A stretch of DNA of 64,000 nucleotides from Phenylobacterium aquaticum. GTDB lineage: Bacteria > Pseudomonadota > Alphaproteobacteria > Caulobacterales > Caulobacteraceae. Positions 8,506 to 18,157 of this stretch are shown here, in pieces (the first letter of the stretch is position 1; every line of letters begins with the position of its first letter). The translations under genes and the position numbers were made by a program. The notes below the pieces were generated by a model that was given only the letters and a program-made list of their open reading frames with translations, ran no database searches and was not told the DNA's origin. The stretch covers positions 1 to 64,000 of the forward strand of contig CANCJJ010000004.1 in assembly GCA_947378305.1 (NCBI GenBank). Direction: 5' to 3'.

Positions 8506-8516
8506 GGGGTGGTCGT
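8389..8516 (+). repeat. 128-bp direct repeat, copy 2
   Basis: Second copy of the 6327-6454 sequence at an offset of 2062 bp. It ends 21 bp before the fba stop codon. Recombination between the copies would remove both toxin-antitoxin modules and leave the transporter gene intact. Confidence 0.97.
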
Positions 8517-8537
8517 GAGCTCCAGGCTGGGCTCGTT

Positions 8538-9602
8538 CTACCCAATCTTCGGTGCCAGCGCCCCCGACGCATAGCGCTTGGCCATTTCCGACTGCGGGAT
8601 GGGCCGGATCTTGCTGGCTTGTCCGGCCGTGCCGAATTCCTCGAAGCGCTGGTGGCAGACGGCGCGCATGGCGTCCATGGCGGGCTTCAGATACTTGCGG
8701 GGATCGAACTCGCCGGGGTTTTCGGCAAAGACCTTGCGGATGGCCCCGGTCATGGCCATGCGGTTGTCCGTGTCGATATTGATCTTGCGCACGCCGTGCT
8801 TGATGCCGTGCTGGATCTCGGAAATCGGCACACCCCAGGTCTGGGGCATCTTGCCGCCATACTGGTTGATAATGTCCTGCAGGTCCTGAGGCACGCTGGA
8901 CGAGCCGTGCATGACCAGATGGGTATTGGGCAGGCGGCGATGGATCTCCTCGATCACATTCATGGCCAGCACAGCCCCGTCGGGCTTGCGGGTAAACTTG
9001 TAGGCCCCATGGCTGGTGCCCATGGCAATGGCGAGGGCGTCGACCTCTGTGGCCTTGACGAAGGCCACGGCCTGGTCCGGATCGGTCAGCAGCTGATCAT
9101 GGTCGAGCTTACCCTCAAAGCCGTGGCCGTCTTCCTTTTCGCCCATGCCGGTCTCAAGGCTGCCCAGAACGCCGAGCTCGCCCTCGACACTGGCCCCGAC
9201 CCAGTGGGCCATGTCCACCACATTGCGGGTGACGCGAACATTATAGTCGTAGTCCGCCGGGGTCTTGCCGTCTCCCATCAGGGAGCCATCCATCATCACC
9301 GAGGTAAAGCCATACTGGATCGCCGTGGCACAGGTGGCTTCGTTATTGCCGTGGTCCTGGTGCATGCAGATCGGAATGTGCGGATACATTTCCGCCAGGG
9401 CATCGATCAGGTGCTTCAGGACAATGTCATTGGCATAGGAGCGCGCGCCCCGGCTGGCCTGGATAATGACCGGCGAGTCCGTCGCATCGGCGGCCTCGAG
9501 TATGGCCAGCCCCTGTTCCATATTGTTGATATTGAAGGCTGGCACGCCATAGCCCTGCTCGGCGGCGTGATCCAGAAGCTGTCTCAGTGTAATCCGGGCC
9601 AT
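8538..9602 (-). CDS. fba: class II fructose-bisphosphate aldolase, Calvin-cycle subtype
   Basis: A 354-residue zinc-dependent aldolase interconverting fructose-1,6-bisphosphate with dihydroxyacetone phosphate and glyceraldehyde-3-phosphate. The metal-binding region MHQDHGNN, the following [11 protein letters not shown] and the later [10 protein letters not shown] are intact. Length and motifs match the CbbA-type subgroup common in alphaproteobacteria. The ATG at 9602 begins the conserved [15 protein letters not shown] and is preceded by GGAGGG; longer in-frame starts overlap pgk and have no family similarity. It is last in the gap-pgk-fba run, 13 bp after pgk. Confidence 0.95.
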   Translation of the reverse strand: MARITLRQLLDHAAEQGYGVPAFNINNMEQGLAILEAADATDSPVIIQASRGARSYANDIVLKHLIDALAEMYPHIPICMHQDHGNNEATCATAIQYGFTSVMMDGSLMGDGKTPADYDYNVRVTRNVVDMAHWVGASVEGELGVLGSLETGMGEKEDGHGFEGKLDHDQLLTDPDQAVAFVKATEVDALAIAMGTSHGAYKFTRKPDGAVLAMNVIEEIHRRLPNTHLVMHGSSSVPQDLQDIINQYGGKMPQTWGVPISEIQHGIKHGVRKINIDTDNRMAMTGAIRKVFAENPGEFDPRKYLKPAMDAMRAVCHQRFEEFGTAGQASKIRPIPQSEMAKRYASGALAPKIG

Positions 9603-9615
9603 GCCCCGCCCTCCG

Positions 9616-10818
9616 TTAACGTTTGTTCTGCTTTGACAAGGCCGCCACACCGGGCAGGTCCTTGCCTTCCATCCATTCCAGAAATGCACCCCCGGCGGTC
9701 GAGACGAAGGTAAAGTCCTCCGCACAGCCCGCGTGGTGCAATGCCGATACCGTATCACCGCCACCGGCCACAGCCACCAGCTTTCCAGCCTTGGCCAGGT
9801 CCCCCGCATGCCGGGCGGCCTCGACCGTGCCCTTGTCAAAGGGCGGAATTTCAAAGACGCCCAGGGGGCCGTTCCAGATCAGGGTCCGGGAATTGCCCAT
9901 GGCCCGGCAGAGCCGCTCCACGGTTTCCGGCCCGGCGTCGAGAATTCGCTCATCCTCGTCCACAGCCCCCAGATGGCGAACCCGGGCGGGCGCGCCCGGT
10001 GCCATCTTCTCGGCCACAACAATGTCGATGGGCAGGAAGAGCTTGCAATTGTTCTGCCCGGCCAGACGAATAATCTCCCGGGCGGTCTCGGCCAGGTCCT
10101 TCTCGCAATAGGAGGCCCCGACATCATGGCCCTGGGCATAGAGGAAGGTATTGGCCATGCCGCCGCCAATGGCCAGCTTGTCCAGCCGGGTCACCAGATT
10201 GCGCAGCAGGTCCAGCTTGGAGGAGACCTTCGAGCCCCCGACAATCCCCATGACCGGGCGTTCGGGATGACCCAGGGCCTTGTCCAGGGCATTCAGTTCC
10301 AGCCGCATCTGTTCGCCGGCATAGGCGGGCAGGAGGTGGGCCAGACCTTCGGTAGAGGCATGGGCCCGGTGGGCGGCGGAAAAGGCATCATTCACATAGA
10401 TGTCGCCATTCTCGGCAAGGGCGCGGGCAAAGGCCGGATCATTGGCCTCTTCGCCTGGATAGAACCGGACATTCTCCAGAAGGACCACATCGCCCGGGGC
10501 CATGGCAGCCACGGCATCGGCCACATCTTTTCCCTGACAATCGGCGACGAAGGTCACCTTGCAGCCCAGAACCGCCGACAGGGCGGGCACAATGGGGGCC
10601 AGGCTCATATCCGGCACCCAGCGACCCTTGGGCCGGTCAAAGTGCGCCAGCAGGATCACCCGGGCCCCGCCCTTGCGCAGAACGTCCACCGTCGGCAAAG
10701 CAGCCTTCAGGCGGGTATCGTCCGAAACCTTGCCCTCCTGCATGGGGACATTGAAGTCCACCCGCACCAGGGCGCGTTTGCCGTTCAGGTCTGCGTCCGC
10801 AAGGGTCGAAAAGGACAT
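9616..10818 (-). CDS. pgk: phosphoglycerate kinase
   Basis: A 400-residue glycolytic/gluconeogenic kinase transferring phosphate from 1,3-bisphosphoglycerate to ADP. It begins [26 protein letters not shown], where RVDFNVP is the family signature. LAHFDRPKG, the VGGSKVSSK substrate loop and [16 protein letters not shown] with GGGDT follow in the normal order. It starts 5 bp after gap and ends 13 bp before fba, so the three are surely one transcription unit. The ATG at 10818 gives the usual N-terminus and length. Confidence 0.97.
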   Translation of the reverse strand: MSFSTLADADLNGKRALVRVDFNVPMQEGKVSDDTRLKAALPTVDVLRKGGARVILLAHFDRPKGRWVPDMSLAPIVPALSAVLGCKVTFVADCQGKDVADAVAAMAPGDVVLLENVRFYPGEEANDPAFARALAENGDIYVNDAFSAAHRAHASTEGLAHLLPAYAGEQMRLELNALDKALGHPERPVMGIVGGSKVSSKLDLLRNLVTRLDKLAIGGGMANTFLYAQGHDVGASYCEKDLAETAREIIRLAGQNNCKLFLPIDIVVAEKMAPGAPARVRHLGAVDEDERILDAGPETVERLCRAMGNSRTLIWNGPLGVFEIPPFDKGTVEAARHAGDLAKAGKLVAVAGGGDTVSALHHAGCAEDFTFVSTAGGAFLEWMEGKDLPGVAALSKQNKR

Positions 10819-10823
10819 GGAGG

Positions 10824-11834
10824 CTAGATCAACTTCGCCATGGCCAGGGCCGTGTCGCTCATGCGGGTCGAGAAGCCCCACTCATTGTCATACCAGGTGA
10901 GGATCCGGCCCAGACCGCCATCAATCACCTGGGTCTGGCCCAGGGCGGCGGTCGAGGAGGCAGCAATATGGTTGAAGTCGGAGGACACCAGGGGCTCGTC
11001 CGTCACTGCCAGAATACCCTTCAGCGGGCCGGAGTCCGCCGCCGCGCGCAGGGCGTCATTGATTTCCGCGACCGTCACCGTCCGGCCGGGCACCCAGTTC
11101 AGGTCCACCACGGAGACATTCGGCGTCGGCACCCGGATGGACGAGCCGTCCAGCTTGCCCAGAAGTTCCGGAATCACTAGGCCCAGAGCCTTGGCGGCAC
11201 CGGTCGAGGTCGGGATCATGGACATGGCCGCAGCCCGGGCGCGGTAGAGGTCCTTGTGCATGGTGTCCAGGGTCGGCTGGTCACCGGTATAGGAGTGAAT
11301 CGTGGTCATATAGCCCCGCTCAATCCCCGCCAGTTCATGCAGAACCTTGGCCACCGGGGCCAGGCAGTTGGTGGTGCAGGAGGCGTTTGAGACCACCAGG
11401 TCGGCAGAGGTCAGGGTCTGGTGATTGACCCCGTAGACGATGGTCTTGTCGGCATTGTCGCAGGGCGCGCTGACCAGAACCCGCTTGGCTCCGGCCTCCA
11501 GGTGGGCGGCGGCCTTGTCCCGGGCGGTGAACAGGCCCGTGCATTCCAGGGCAATGTCGACCCCCAGTTCGCGGTGGGGCAGTTCCGCCGGATTGCGGAT
11601 GGCCGTGACCTTGATCTTGCCGAACCCGACATCGATGGAATCGCCGTCCACCGTGACCTTGCCAGGGAAGCGGCCATGCACGCTGTCATAACGCAGCAGG
11701 TGGGCATTGGTTTCGACCGGTCCAAGATCGTTGATGGCCACAACTTCAATGTCGCTCCGCCCGTGCTCGACAATGGAGCGCAGGACGAGACGGCCAATGC
11801 GGCCAAAGCCATTAATGGCAACCCGGACGGTCAT
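10824..11834 (-). CDS. gap: type I glyceraldehyde-3-phosphate dehydrogenase
   Basis: A 336-residue NAD(P)-dependent dehydrogenase forming 1,3-bisphosphoglycerate. It has the N-terminal INGFGRIGR nucleotide-binding motif and the catalytic cysteine in [17 protein letters not shown]. The residue after the second beta strand is an Asn-Asp pair (VVAINDLG), compatible with NAD use. CAGGAGA precedes the ATG. First gene of the tight gap-pgk-fba group; 66 bp separate it from purT. Confidence 0.97.
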   Translation of the reverse strand: MTVRVAINGFGRIGRLVLRSIVEHGRSDIEVVAINDLGPVETNAHLLRYDSVHGRFPGKVTVDGDSIDVGFGKIKVTAIRNPAELPHRELGVDIALECTGLFTARDKAAAHLEAGAKRVLVSAPCDNADKTIVYGVNHQTLTSADLVVSNASCTTNCLAPVAKVLHELAGIERGYMTTIHSYTGDQPTLDTMHKDLYRARAAAMSMIPTSTGAAKALGLVIPELLGKLDGSSIRVPTPNVSVVDLNWVPGRTVTVAEINDALRAAADSGPLKGILAVTDEPLVSSDFNHIAASSTAALGQTQVIDGGLGRILTWYDNEWGFSTRMSDTALAMAKLI

Positions 11835-11900
11835 GAATCGGTCTCCTGAATCTTTACGGCTAAGCTTTGCCGTGGGTTTTTTCGGTCCCGGGCGGCTAAG

Positions 11901-13115
11901 TCAAGCCTGCTCATTCGTCCCGGCCCGGACCTGGACCTTGGAAGCGGCCTCTGTGGCCAGGCGTCGGGCGATTTCGACGGTCTCGGCCTGGGCCAGGGCA
12001 ACCCCCATGCGACGCCGCTCGAAGGCCTCGGGCTTGCCAAACAGCCGCAGGTCAACCCCGGGCTGGGCCAGGGCCTCGGCCACCCCGTCAAAGGCCACGC
12101 CCCGGGCCTCCAGCCCGCCATAGATCACCGCACTGGCCCCCGGGGTTCGCAGGTCCACATGCACAGGCAGGCCCAGAATGGCCCGGGCATGGAGGGCAAA
12201 TTCGCTCAAGGTCTGGGTCGCCAGGGTCACCAGTCCCGTATCGTGGGGGCGGGGACTGACTTCGGAAAACCAGACCTCGTCGCCGGAAACAAACAGCTCA
12301 ACCCCGAATAGGCCCAGTCCGCCAAGTTCGGCGGTGACCGCCGCCGCCATGTCCCGCGCCCGGCCAAGCGCCAGGGGGCTCATGGGCTGGGGCTGCCAGC
12401 TCTCGACATAATCGCCCTTGACCTGACGATGGCCGATGGGCGCACAAAAGGCCGTGGCCACGCTTCCATCTGCCGCCCGGTGGCGCACGGTCAGCTGGGT
12501 TATCTCGAAATCAAAGGCCACCCGGCCTTCGACAATCACCCGGGGCTGCTCGACCCGCCCGCCCGCCAGGGCATAGCGCCAAGCCTCGGCAATCTGGTCC
12601 GGACGCTCAACATAGGACTGGCCCTTGCCCGACGAGCTCATGACCGGCTTCACAAAGCACGGAAATCCCGTGACCTCCGAGGCGGCCTCCACCAGCTCGG
12701 CTTCGGTCGAGGCAAAGGCATAGGTCGAGGTGGGCAGGCCAAGCTGCTCGGCCGCCAGTCGGCGAATCCCCTCGCGGTTCATGGTCAGTTGGGCGGCCCG
12801 GGCCGTGGGGATCACGGTGGCCAGACCCTCGGCCTCGATCTGTACCAGGGTGTCGGTGGCAATCGCCTCGATCTCCGGCACGATGAGGTGGGGGCGTTCG
12901 GCCTCCACCAGGGCGCGCAGGGCGGCCCCGTCTGTCATGGCCATTACATGCGACCTGTGGGCGACCTGCATGGCGGGGGCATGGGCATAGCGGTCGACCG
13001 CAATGACCTCGCAGCCCAGCCGCTGGAGTTCAATCGCCACTTCCTTGCCCAGCTCGCCAGACCCCAGCAGCATGACCCGAACGGCCGTAGACGAAAGCGG
13101 GGTGCCCAGGCGCAT
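11901..13115 (-). CDS. purT: formate-dependent phosphoribosylglycinamide formyltransferase
   Basis: A 404-residue ATP-grasp enzyme making formyl-GAR from GAR, formate and ATP, the folate-free alternative to PurN. Seen are the N-terminal [26 protein letters not shown], the ATP-grasp segment [32 protein letters not shown], and [18 protein letters not shown]. It is placed between transketolase (stop 13121, 5 bp away) and gap, so it is probably co-transcribed with carbon-metabolism genes. That placement is not the classic tkt-gap arrangement. Confidence 0.95.
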   Translation of the reverse strand: MRLGTPLSSTAVRVMLLGSGELGKEVAIELQRLGCEVIAVDRYAHAPAMQVAHRSHVMAMTDGAALRALVEAERPHLIVPEIEAIATDTLVQIEAEGLATVIPTARAAQLTMNREGIRRLAAEQLGLPTSTYAFASTEAELVEAASEVTGFPCFVKPVMSSSGKGQSYVERPDQIAEAWRYALAGGRVEQPRVIVEGRVAFDFEITQLTVRHRAADGSVATAFCAPIGHRQVKGDYVESWQPQPMSPLALGRARDMAAAVTAELGGLGLFGVELFVSGDEVWFSEVSPRPHDTGLVTLATQTLSEFALHARAILGLPVHVDLRTPGASAVIYGGLEARGVAFDGVAEALAQPGVDLRLFGKPEAFERRRMGVALAQAETVEIARRLATEAASKVQVRAGTNEQA

Positions 13116-13120
13116 GAGGA

Positions 13121-15139
13121 TCAGTCCAGCCGGGCCCGGGCGGCTGCCGCGACAGCCTGGGCGGTAATGCCGAATTCCTCATAGAGCCGCTCGGCCGGGG
13201 CACTGGCCCCGAAGCCCTCCATGCCGATGAAGATCCCGTCCTGGCCAATGAACCGGTCCCAGCCGAACCGGATGCCCGCCTCGACCGCCACCTTCACCTC
13301 CGTCTGACCAATGACGGCCGCCTTGTAGCGGTCGGTCTGGGCGTCAAACAGGCTCCAGCAGGGGGTCGAGACCACCCGGGTCCCTATGCCGTCGGCTTCC
13401 AGCAGGTCGCGCGCTGCCATGGCCACACTGACTTCCGTGCCCGAGGCAAAGATCGTCACCCGGGCCGGGCTTCCGGCGGCAACCAGCTGATAGGCCCCAT
13501 GGGCGCTGAGGTTTTCGCCACTGGCCACGGTGCGCACCGCCGGGACCTTCTGGCGCGACAGGGTCATGACCGAGGGGGTCGACCTGGCCGTCAGCGCAAG
13601 CTTCCAGCATTCGGCGGTTTCCACCGCATCGGCCGGGCGGAAAACGTGCAGATTGGGCATGGCCCGCAGGGAGGCCACATGCTCGACAGGCTGGTGGGTC
13701 GGACCGTCCTCGCCCACGCCAATGGAGTCATGGGTCATGACATGGACCACCCGTGTGCCCATCAGGGCCCCAAGCCGGATGGCCGGGCGGCTATAGTCGG
13801 AAAACACCAGGAAGGTGCCGGAAAAGGGAATCACCCCGCCGTGCAGGGCCATGCCGTTCATGGCCGCCGCCATGCCATGCTCGCGCACGCCATAGTGCAC
13901 ATAGCGCCCGGCATAGTCGGGCATGTCGAAGGCCTTGGTGCCCTTCACATAGGTATTGTTGGACCCGGTCAGGTCCGCCGAACCGCCAATCATTTCCGGA
14001 ATGGCGGGGACCAGGCGATCCAGGGCGGCCCCGGAATGCTGGCGCGTCGCCGCCGCAGGCTTGCTCACTACAGCTTCGGCAATATGGGCATCCAGGGCCT
14101 CAAACGCTCCGGCGGGCAGGTCGCCGGACAGGGCCCGGGCAAACTCCGCCTTTTGGCCAGACGCCGCCAGATTGCGCGCCCAGGCCCTGCGGGTGCTGGC
14201 CCCGCGCCGTCCGGCCTTGCGCCAGGCCTTGGTGATCTCGTCCGGCACTTCAAAGGGCGGCAGGTCCCAGCCCATGGCCTTGCGGGCCTCGGCGATCTCG
14301 TCATCGAACAGCGTATAGCCGTGGCTGTGGGGGTCGCCCTCCTTGGGACCGGCTCCCTTGGAAATCTTGGTCTTGCAGGCAATCAGGGTCGGCTTGTCCT
14401 GCCGGGTTGCCCAGCGCAGGGCCGCAGCGATCTTGCCGTGGTCGTGGCCATCCACCGCCTTGACCGCCCAGCCATAGGCCTTGAACCGGGCCAGCTGGTC
14501 GCCGGTTTCCGAAATGGTCGCTTCGCCATCAATGGTGGTATTGTTGTCGTCAAACAGGACGGTCAGCCGCGACAGGCCAAATCGCGCGGCAATCGAGGCT
14601 GCCTCATGGCTGACCCCTTCCATCAAGCAGCCATCGCCGGCAATCACCCAGGTCCGGTGATCCACCAGGTCCGACCCGAACCGGTTGGCCAGATGACGTT
14701 CCGCCATGGCCATACCGACCGCCGTCGCAATCCCCTGGCCCAGGGGACCGGTCGTGGTCTCCACCCCCGGGGTATGGCCAAATTCGGGATGCCCCGGCGT
14801 GTTCGAGCCCCACTGCCGGAAGTTGCGGATCTGGTCCATGGTCACGGCCTTGAAGCCGCTCAGGTGCAGGAGCGAATAGATCAGCATGGAGCCATGACCG
14901 GCGGACAGGACAAACCGGTCGCGGTCGGCCCAGTCCGGCTGGGCGGCGTCATATTTCAGAAACTTGGTCCAGAGCACCGTGGCCACGTCGGCCATACCCA
15001 TGGGCATACCCTGGTGGCCGGATTTTGCCTTGTGCACCGCATCCATCGACAGCACGCGGATGGCATCGGCCATGGTCTTGAGCGGAGCGGGCATGGGCAG
15101 GTCCAGTCTGGCAATAAGGCGAGACAGGCGGGGTCGCAT
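13121..15139 (-). CDS. tkt: transketolase
   Basis: A thiamine-diphosphate enzyme of the pentose phosphate pathway, 672 residues if the ATG at 15139 is used, or 657 from the ATG at 15094; neither has a convincing ribosome-binding site. Motifs in order: [18 protein letters not shown] (the common form has GHPG), the ThDP-binding [13 protein letters not shown]...DDNNTTIDG, and the C-terminal [23 protein letters not shown]. It heads the minus-strand group tkt-purT-gap-pgk-fba and diverges from the zapA operon. Confidence 0.95.
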   Translation of the reverse strand: MRPRLSRLIARLDLPMPAPLKTMADAIRVLSMDAVHKAKSGHQGMPMGMADVATVLWTKFLKYDAAQPDWADRDRFVLSAGHGSMLIYSLLHLSGFKAVTMDQIRNFRQWGSNTPGHPEFGHTPGVETTTGPLGQGIATAVGMAMAERHLANRFGSDLVDHRTWVIAGDGCLMEGVSHEAASIAARFGLSRLTVLFDDNNTTIDGEATISETGDQLARFKAYGWAVKAVDGHDHGKIAAALRWATRQDKPTLIACKTKISKGAGPKEGDPHSHGYTLFDDEIAEARKAMGWDLPPFEVPDEITKAWRKAGRRGASTRRAWARNLAASGQKAEFARALSGDLPAGAFEALDAHIAEAVVSKPAAATRQHSGAALDRLVPAIPEMIGGSADLTGSNNTYVKGTKAFDMPDYAGRYVHYGVREHGMAAAMNGMALHGGVIPFSGTFLVFSDYSRPAIRLGALMGTRVVHVMTHDSIGVGEDGPTHQPVEHVASLRAMPNLHVFRPADAVETAECWKLALTARSTPSVMTLSRQKVPAVRTVASGENLSAHGAYQLVAAGSPARVTIFASGTEVSVAMAARDLLEADGIGTRVVSTPCWSLFDAQTDRYKAAVIGQTEVKVAVEAGIRFGWDRFIGQDGIFIGMEGFGASAPAERLYEEFGITAQAVAAAARARLD

Positions 15140-15227
15140 GCAAGTGATTGCCGGTCAAGGAAGGTAACGGGTTTCGATACCGGCCCGGAGCAGTCTATAG
15201 ATTGAAGGTCACACTTTGGAGCAAGGT

Positions 15228-15515
15228 ATGAATCGGGAGGAAAACACCCTCGACCAGGCTGTCCAGAGGCTGGATCGTGCCCTGATTCAGCTGGAACAGC
15301 GATTGGCATCCCGTCCGCCGGAACCCCTGGGAGAACTCTTTGCCCAGGATTCGGTTCGACTGAGTCAGGCCCTGGATCAGGCCCTGGCCCGGGAAAAGGC
15401 CCTGGAAATCGCCGGGGCCGAGGCCTCCGCAGCCCTGGGCCGGGCCATTGCCGAGATTCGCGCCGCCCTGGGTCCTGACGATACAGGTCCCCAAGACTCC
15501 GGGAAGGAAGGCTAG
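15228..15515 (+). CDS. small coiled-coil protein upstream of zapA
   Basis: A 95-residue acidic protein with long heptad-like stretches (LDQAVQRLDRALIQLEQRL, then LSQALDQALAREKALEIA) and no recognisable catalytic motif. A DUF4164-like family is possible but I cannot confirm it. GGAG sits 6 bases before the ATG at 15228, which is preferred to an in-frame TTG at 15216. It stops 3 bp before zapA, so a role with ZapA at the division site is a reasonable guess from linkage only. Confidence 0.75.
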   Translation: MNREENTLDQAVQRLDRALIQLEQRLASRPPEPLGELFAQDSVRLSQALDQALAREKALEIAGAEASAALGRAIAEIRAALGPDDTGPQDSGKEG

Positions 15516-15518
15516 GTC

Positions 15519-15845
15519 ATGTCGCAGATCAATCTCCAGATTAACGGTCGGCCCTATGCGGTGGGCTGCGAGGACGGACAAGAAGCCCATCTGGCCGAAC
15601 TGGCCCGGCTGTTTGACCAGCAGGTCCGCAAGGTCTCCCAGGATATTGGCCAGCTGGGCGAAACCCGGCTGTTTCTCATGGGCGCCCTGATGCTGGCCGA
15701 TGAGCTGGCCGATACCCGCGCCCGCCTCCAGGCCCTCCAGGCCGATGTCGCCCGCTTGCAGGTCGAGCCTGCCCGTATCGAGGCCCGGGCCGTCCTGGCC
15801 ATCGAAAATGCCGCCCGCAAACTGGAAAAACTGGCGGCAAGCTGA
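15519..15845 (+). CDS. zapA: cell division protein ZapA
   Basis: A 108-residue protein with the ZapA pattern: N-terminal QINLQINGRPYAVGCEDGQEAHLAELA fold, then a long coiled coil (about 60-100). ZapA bundles FtsZ protofilaments at the Z ring. It is followed by a 6S-RNA-like gene and the 5-formyl-THF cyclo-ligase gene, the arrangement known from many proteobacteria, which supports both calls. Confidence 0.92.
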   Translation: MSQINLQINGRPYAVGCEDGQEAHLAELARLFDQQVRKVSQDIGQLGETRLFLMGALMLADELADTRARLQALQADVARLQVEPARIEARAVLAIENAARKLEKLAAS

Positions 15846-15894
15846 CCGGGGCATCAACCACGCCTTGAGTCCGGGCCGCCAAGCGCCTACCTAT

Positions 15895-16046
15895 GCAGGC
15901 GGCGGGTCTTGCTGCAGCTCTCGTCGAAGGCAACACATCCCAGCGACCTTAATCGTCTCTAAGGGAGCTGTCCCTGTCCGGGCCCGTGGGCCCGGGCATA
16001 CGGTGCCCACCTGGTTATCCAGGTCGAGGGGATAGAACCGCCCTTC
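15895..16046 (+). ncRNA. ssrS: probable 6S RNA (RNA polymerase regulator)
   Basis: The 242-bp gap between zapA and the cyclo-ligase gene is where 6S RNA sits in many proteobacteria. The sequence can form a long closed rod: GGCGGGTCT (15901-15909) pairs with AGAACCGCC (16034-16042) with one mismatch, and CCGGGCC / GGCCCGG (15978-15995) makes a strong apical hairpin. The span of about 150 nt fits. 6S RNA mimics an open promoter and holds sigma-70 RNA polymerase in stationary phase. Ends are approximate. Confidence 0.7.
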
Positions 16047-16087
16047 ACGGTCCTTGCGGCGCCGCCACCCTTTCCTCTGAGGGGTCC

Positions 16088-16693
16088 ATGACCCGGGCTG
16101 AGTCCAAACAAACCCTGCGTCGCAAGCTAAGAGCCCTGCGCACACGTCTGGCCTCAGAGGCCCCCGACGCGGCCCGTCAGGCGGCCCTGGCCCTTCCCCT
16201 GTCCGACCTGCCTCCCGGGGCCAGTTTTGCCGCCTATCATCCCCTGGGCTCAGAAATGGACCCCGGCCCCCTGGTGCAACGCCTGCGGGATGCAGGCCTG
16301 AAATTTGCCCTCCCGGTCTGCCTGGCCCCCGATCAACCCCTGGTCTTTCGGCTCTATGAGGGCCCGGACACCCTCGTCCCCGACGTCATCGGCATTCCCG
16401 GACCTGCGCCCAACGCCCCCGTCATCCAGCCCGATCTGGTCATCACGCCCCTGCTGGCCTTCGACCGCCAGGGGGGGCGACTGGGCCAGGGCGGCGGCTT
16501 CTATGACCGCACCCTCGCCGCCTTGCGGGCGCAAAAGACCGTCCTCGTCCTGGGGCTTGCCTATGCCGGTCAGGAGGTTCCCGCCCTCGATCTCGAACCC
16601 CATGATCAGAGGATGGACGCCATTCTGACAGAAACCGGCTATAACTTGCTAAAGAGCGGCCAAACGGGCCTGCGGGGACAGACATGCGACTAG
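16088..16693 (+). CDS. 5-formyltetrahydrofolate cyclo-ligase
   Basis: A 201-residue ATP-dependent enzyme converting 5-formyl-THF to 5,10-methenyl-THF. It shows the N-terminal basic KQTLRRKLRALR helix, the LPVCLAPDQPLVFRLY core, and DLVITPLLAFDRQGGRLGQGGGFYDRTL, the phosphate/folate-binding region of the YgfA/MTHFS family. The ATG at 16088 gives the normal N-terminus; earlier in-frame codons run back into the RNA gene. The last 10 bp overlap the next gene. Confidence 0.93.
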   Translation: MTRAESKQTLRRKLRALRTRLASEAPDAARQAALALPLSDLPPGASFAAYHPLGSEMDPGPLVQRLRDAGLKFALPVCLAPDQPLVFRLYEGPDTLVPDVIGIPGPAPNAPVIQPDLVITPLLAFDRQGGRLGQGGGFYDRTLAALRAQKTVLVLGLAYAGQEVPALDLEPHDQRMDAILTETGYNLLKSGQTGLRGQTCD

Positions 16694-17520
16694 CGTTTTT
16701 CGGGGATGTTGTGGGCCGCTCGGGCCGGGATGGCCTCGCCGACTATCTTCCCGGATTGCGCCGCCAGCTCGCCCTGGATTTCGTCGTCGTCAATGCGGAA
16801 AATGCCGCCGCTGGCTTCGGCATTACCGAGAATACCGCCCGCGAACTCTTCGAATCCGGGGCCGACTGCCTCACCCTGGGCAATCACTCCTGGGACCAGA
16901 AGGAGGCGCTCACCTACATCGTGCGCGAACCCCGGCTGATCCGCCCGCTCAACTATTCCGTCCTCGCCGACGCCCCGGGGCGCGGGGCCAATCTCTTCGA
17001 GACCCAGGCCGGACAACGCATCCTCGTCATCAATCTCCTGGGCCGGGTCCACATGGACAGTCTGGATGACCCCTTTGCCGCCGTGGACCGCGAACTCGAC
17101 AAGGCCCCCCTTGGCATGGTGGCCGATGCCGTCATTGTCGACATGCACGCCGAGGCCACGTCCGAAAAAATGGCCATGGGACATTTCTGTGATGGGCGCG
17201 CCAGCCTGGTGGTCGGCACCCACACCCATGTGCCCACAGCAGACGCCCAGATCCTCACCGGCGGCACCGCCTACCAGACCGACGCCGGAGCCTGCGCCGA
17301 CTATGACAGCGTGATCGGCAATGAAAAGGAAGAGCCCCTGCGGCGCTTCACCACCCGCATTTCCAGCGGCCGCTACAAGCCCGCCTCAGGCCCCGCCACC
17401 GTCTGCGGCGTCTTCGTCGAAACCGACGACCGCACCGGTCTCGCCCTGCGCATAGAGCCCATCCGCATCGGCGGCCGCCTGAGCCAGTCTGTGCCGGACA
17501 TGACGGCGGTTCCGGCCTAG
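16684..17520 (+). CDS. YmdB-type metallophosphoesterase (TIGR00282 family)
   Basis: A 278-residue calcineurin-like phosphoesterase. Metal ligands are seen in FFGDVVGRSGRD, VNAENAAAGFG, LGNHSWDQ, DMHAEATSEK and VGTHTHVPTADA. B. subtilis YmdB hydrolyses 2',3'-cyclic nucleotides and affects RNA turnover and biofilm decisions; whether the alphaproteobacterial relatives do the same is unknown. Translation is probably coupled to the folate gene (ATG overlaps its last codons). It is the last core gene before the HigBA/ATPase patch. Confidence 0.88.
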   Translation: MRLAFFGDVVGRSGRDGLADYLPGLRRQLALDFVVVNAENAAAGFGITENTARELFESGADCLTLGNHSWDQKEALTYIVREPRLIRPLNYSVLADAPGRGANLFETQAGQRILVINLLGRVHMDSLDDPFAAVDRELDKAPLGMVADAVIVDMHAEATSEKMAMGHFCDGRASLVVGTHTHVPTADAQILTGGTAYQTDAGACADYDSVIGNEKEEPLRRFTTRISSGRYKPASGPATVCGVFVETDDRTGLALRIEPIRIGGRLSQSVPDMTAVPA

Positions 17521-17536
17521 GCTACCGTCAAGCCAG

Positions 17537-17567
17537 ACTTGACACAATCAGAGATGTCAAGTATCAC
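17537..17567 (+). promoter_or_regulatory. higBA promoter with overlapping operator
   Basis: TTGACA (17539-17544), a 17-bp spacer and TATCAC (17562-17567) form a near-consensus sigma-70 promoter. A perfect inverted repeat ACTTGACA / TGTCAAGT (17537-17562, 10-bp centre) covers the -35 and the edge of the -10, the expected place for HigA repression. The predicted start of transcription falls at or next to the higB ATG at 17575. Confidence 0.75.
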
Positions 17568-17574
17568 ATGACGC

Positions 17575-17865
17575 ATGGACGTCGACAGTATCACCCACAA
17601 AGCCCTGCGCCGTTTCTTCGAGACGGGGACTTCAAAGGGGCTGGTTGGTGATGTCGGGCGGCTTCGTAAAATGCTGGCCTTCATTGACGCTGCCGCGTCG
17701 CTCGACGAGCTGTCAGTGCCGCCAAATTACGGCCTGCATCCGCTCAGGGGCGATCGCGAGGGAACCTGGTCAATGACGATCACCCGCAACTGGCGCCTGA
17801 CATTCAGGATCAATGACGCGGGCGAACTGACAGAAATGAATCTGGAGGATTATCATGGCGATTAA
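17575..17865 (+). CDS. higB: HigB-family toxin
   Basis: A 96-residue RelE/ParE-superfamily toxin of the plasmid-maintenance 'killer' type. Typical motifs are the central LHPLRGDREGTWSMTITRNWRLTFRI region, in which the basic residues and WRLTF strand are conserved. HigB toxins cleave mRNA on the ribosome. The ATG has no ribosome-binding site and lies at the predicted transcription start, so the message may be leaderless. It overlaps higA by 11 bp. Toxin-first order is normal for this family. Confidence 0.87.
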   Translation: MDVDSITHKALRRFFETGTSKGLVGDVGRLRKMLAFIDAAASLDELSVPPNYGLHPLRGDREGTWSMTITRNWRLTFRINDAGELTEMNLEDYHGD

Positions 17866-18157
17866 ACGGCATCCCTCCCTGGCCGTACATGTGGGGGACT
17901 GGCTCAAGACCGACATTGTTGACCCCCACGGCATCAATGTCGCCGCCCTTGCCCGTCATTTCGGTGTGTCGCGTCAGGCCCTCAGCACCTTGCTCAATGG
18001 CCACGCCAACCTGTCTGCGGACATGGCCATTCGCTTCGAGAAGGCATTTGGGGTCAAGGCCGATACCCTGCTGCGGATGCAGACGACCTACGACCTTGTC
18101 CAGGCGCGGGCACACGAGAAGGATATTGCGGTCACGAGGCTTGAGGTGGCGGCTTAA
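17855..18157 (+). CDS. higA: HigA-family antitoxin
   Basis: A 100-residue Xre/HigA antitoxin. The HTH spans about 27-50 (NVAALARHFGVSRQALSTLLNG), followed by the characteristic ADMAIRFEKAFGVKADTLLRMQ segment. It should neutralise HigB and repress through the inverted repeat over the promoter. GGAG lies just upstream of its ATG inside the higB reading frame. Base composition is close to the host, unlike the AT-rich gene that follows. Confidence 0.9.
   Translation: MAIKRHPSLAVHVGDWLKTDIVDPHGINVAALARHFGVSRQALSTLLNGHANLSADMAIRFEKAFGVKADTLLRMQTTYDLVQARAHEKDIAVTRLEVAA

Noticed and set aside
8538..15139. Calvin cycle operon inferred from CbbA-type aldolase, tkt, gap and pgk
   Set aside because: No RuBisCO or phosphoribulokinase gene occurs in the window; these enzymes serve general sugar metabolism.
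13499..15205. A 568-codon open frame antisense to transketolase
   Set aside because: Same shadow effect; His/Gly/Gln-rich translation with no family features.
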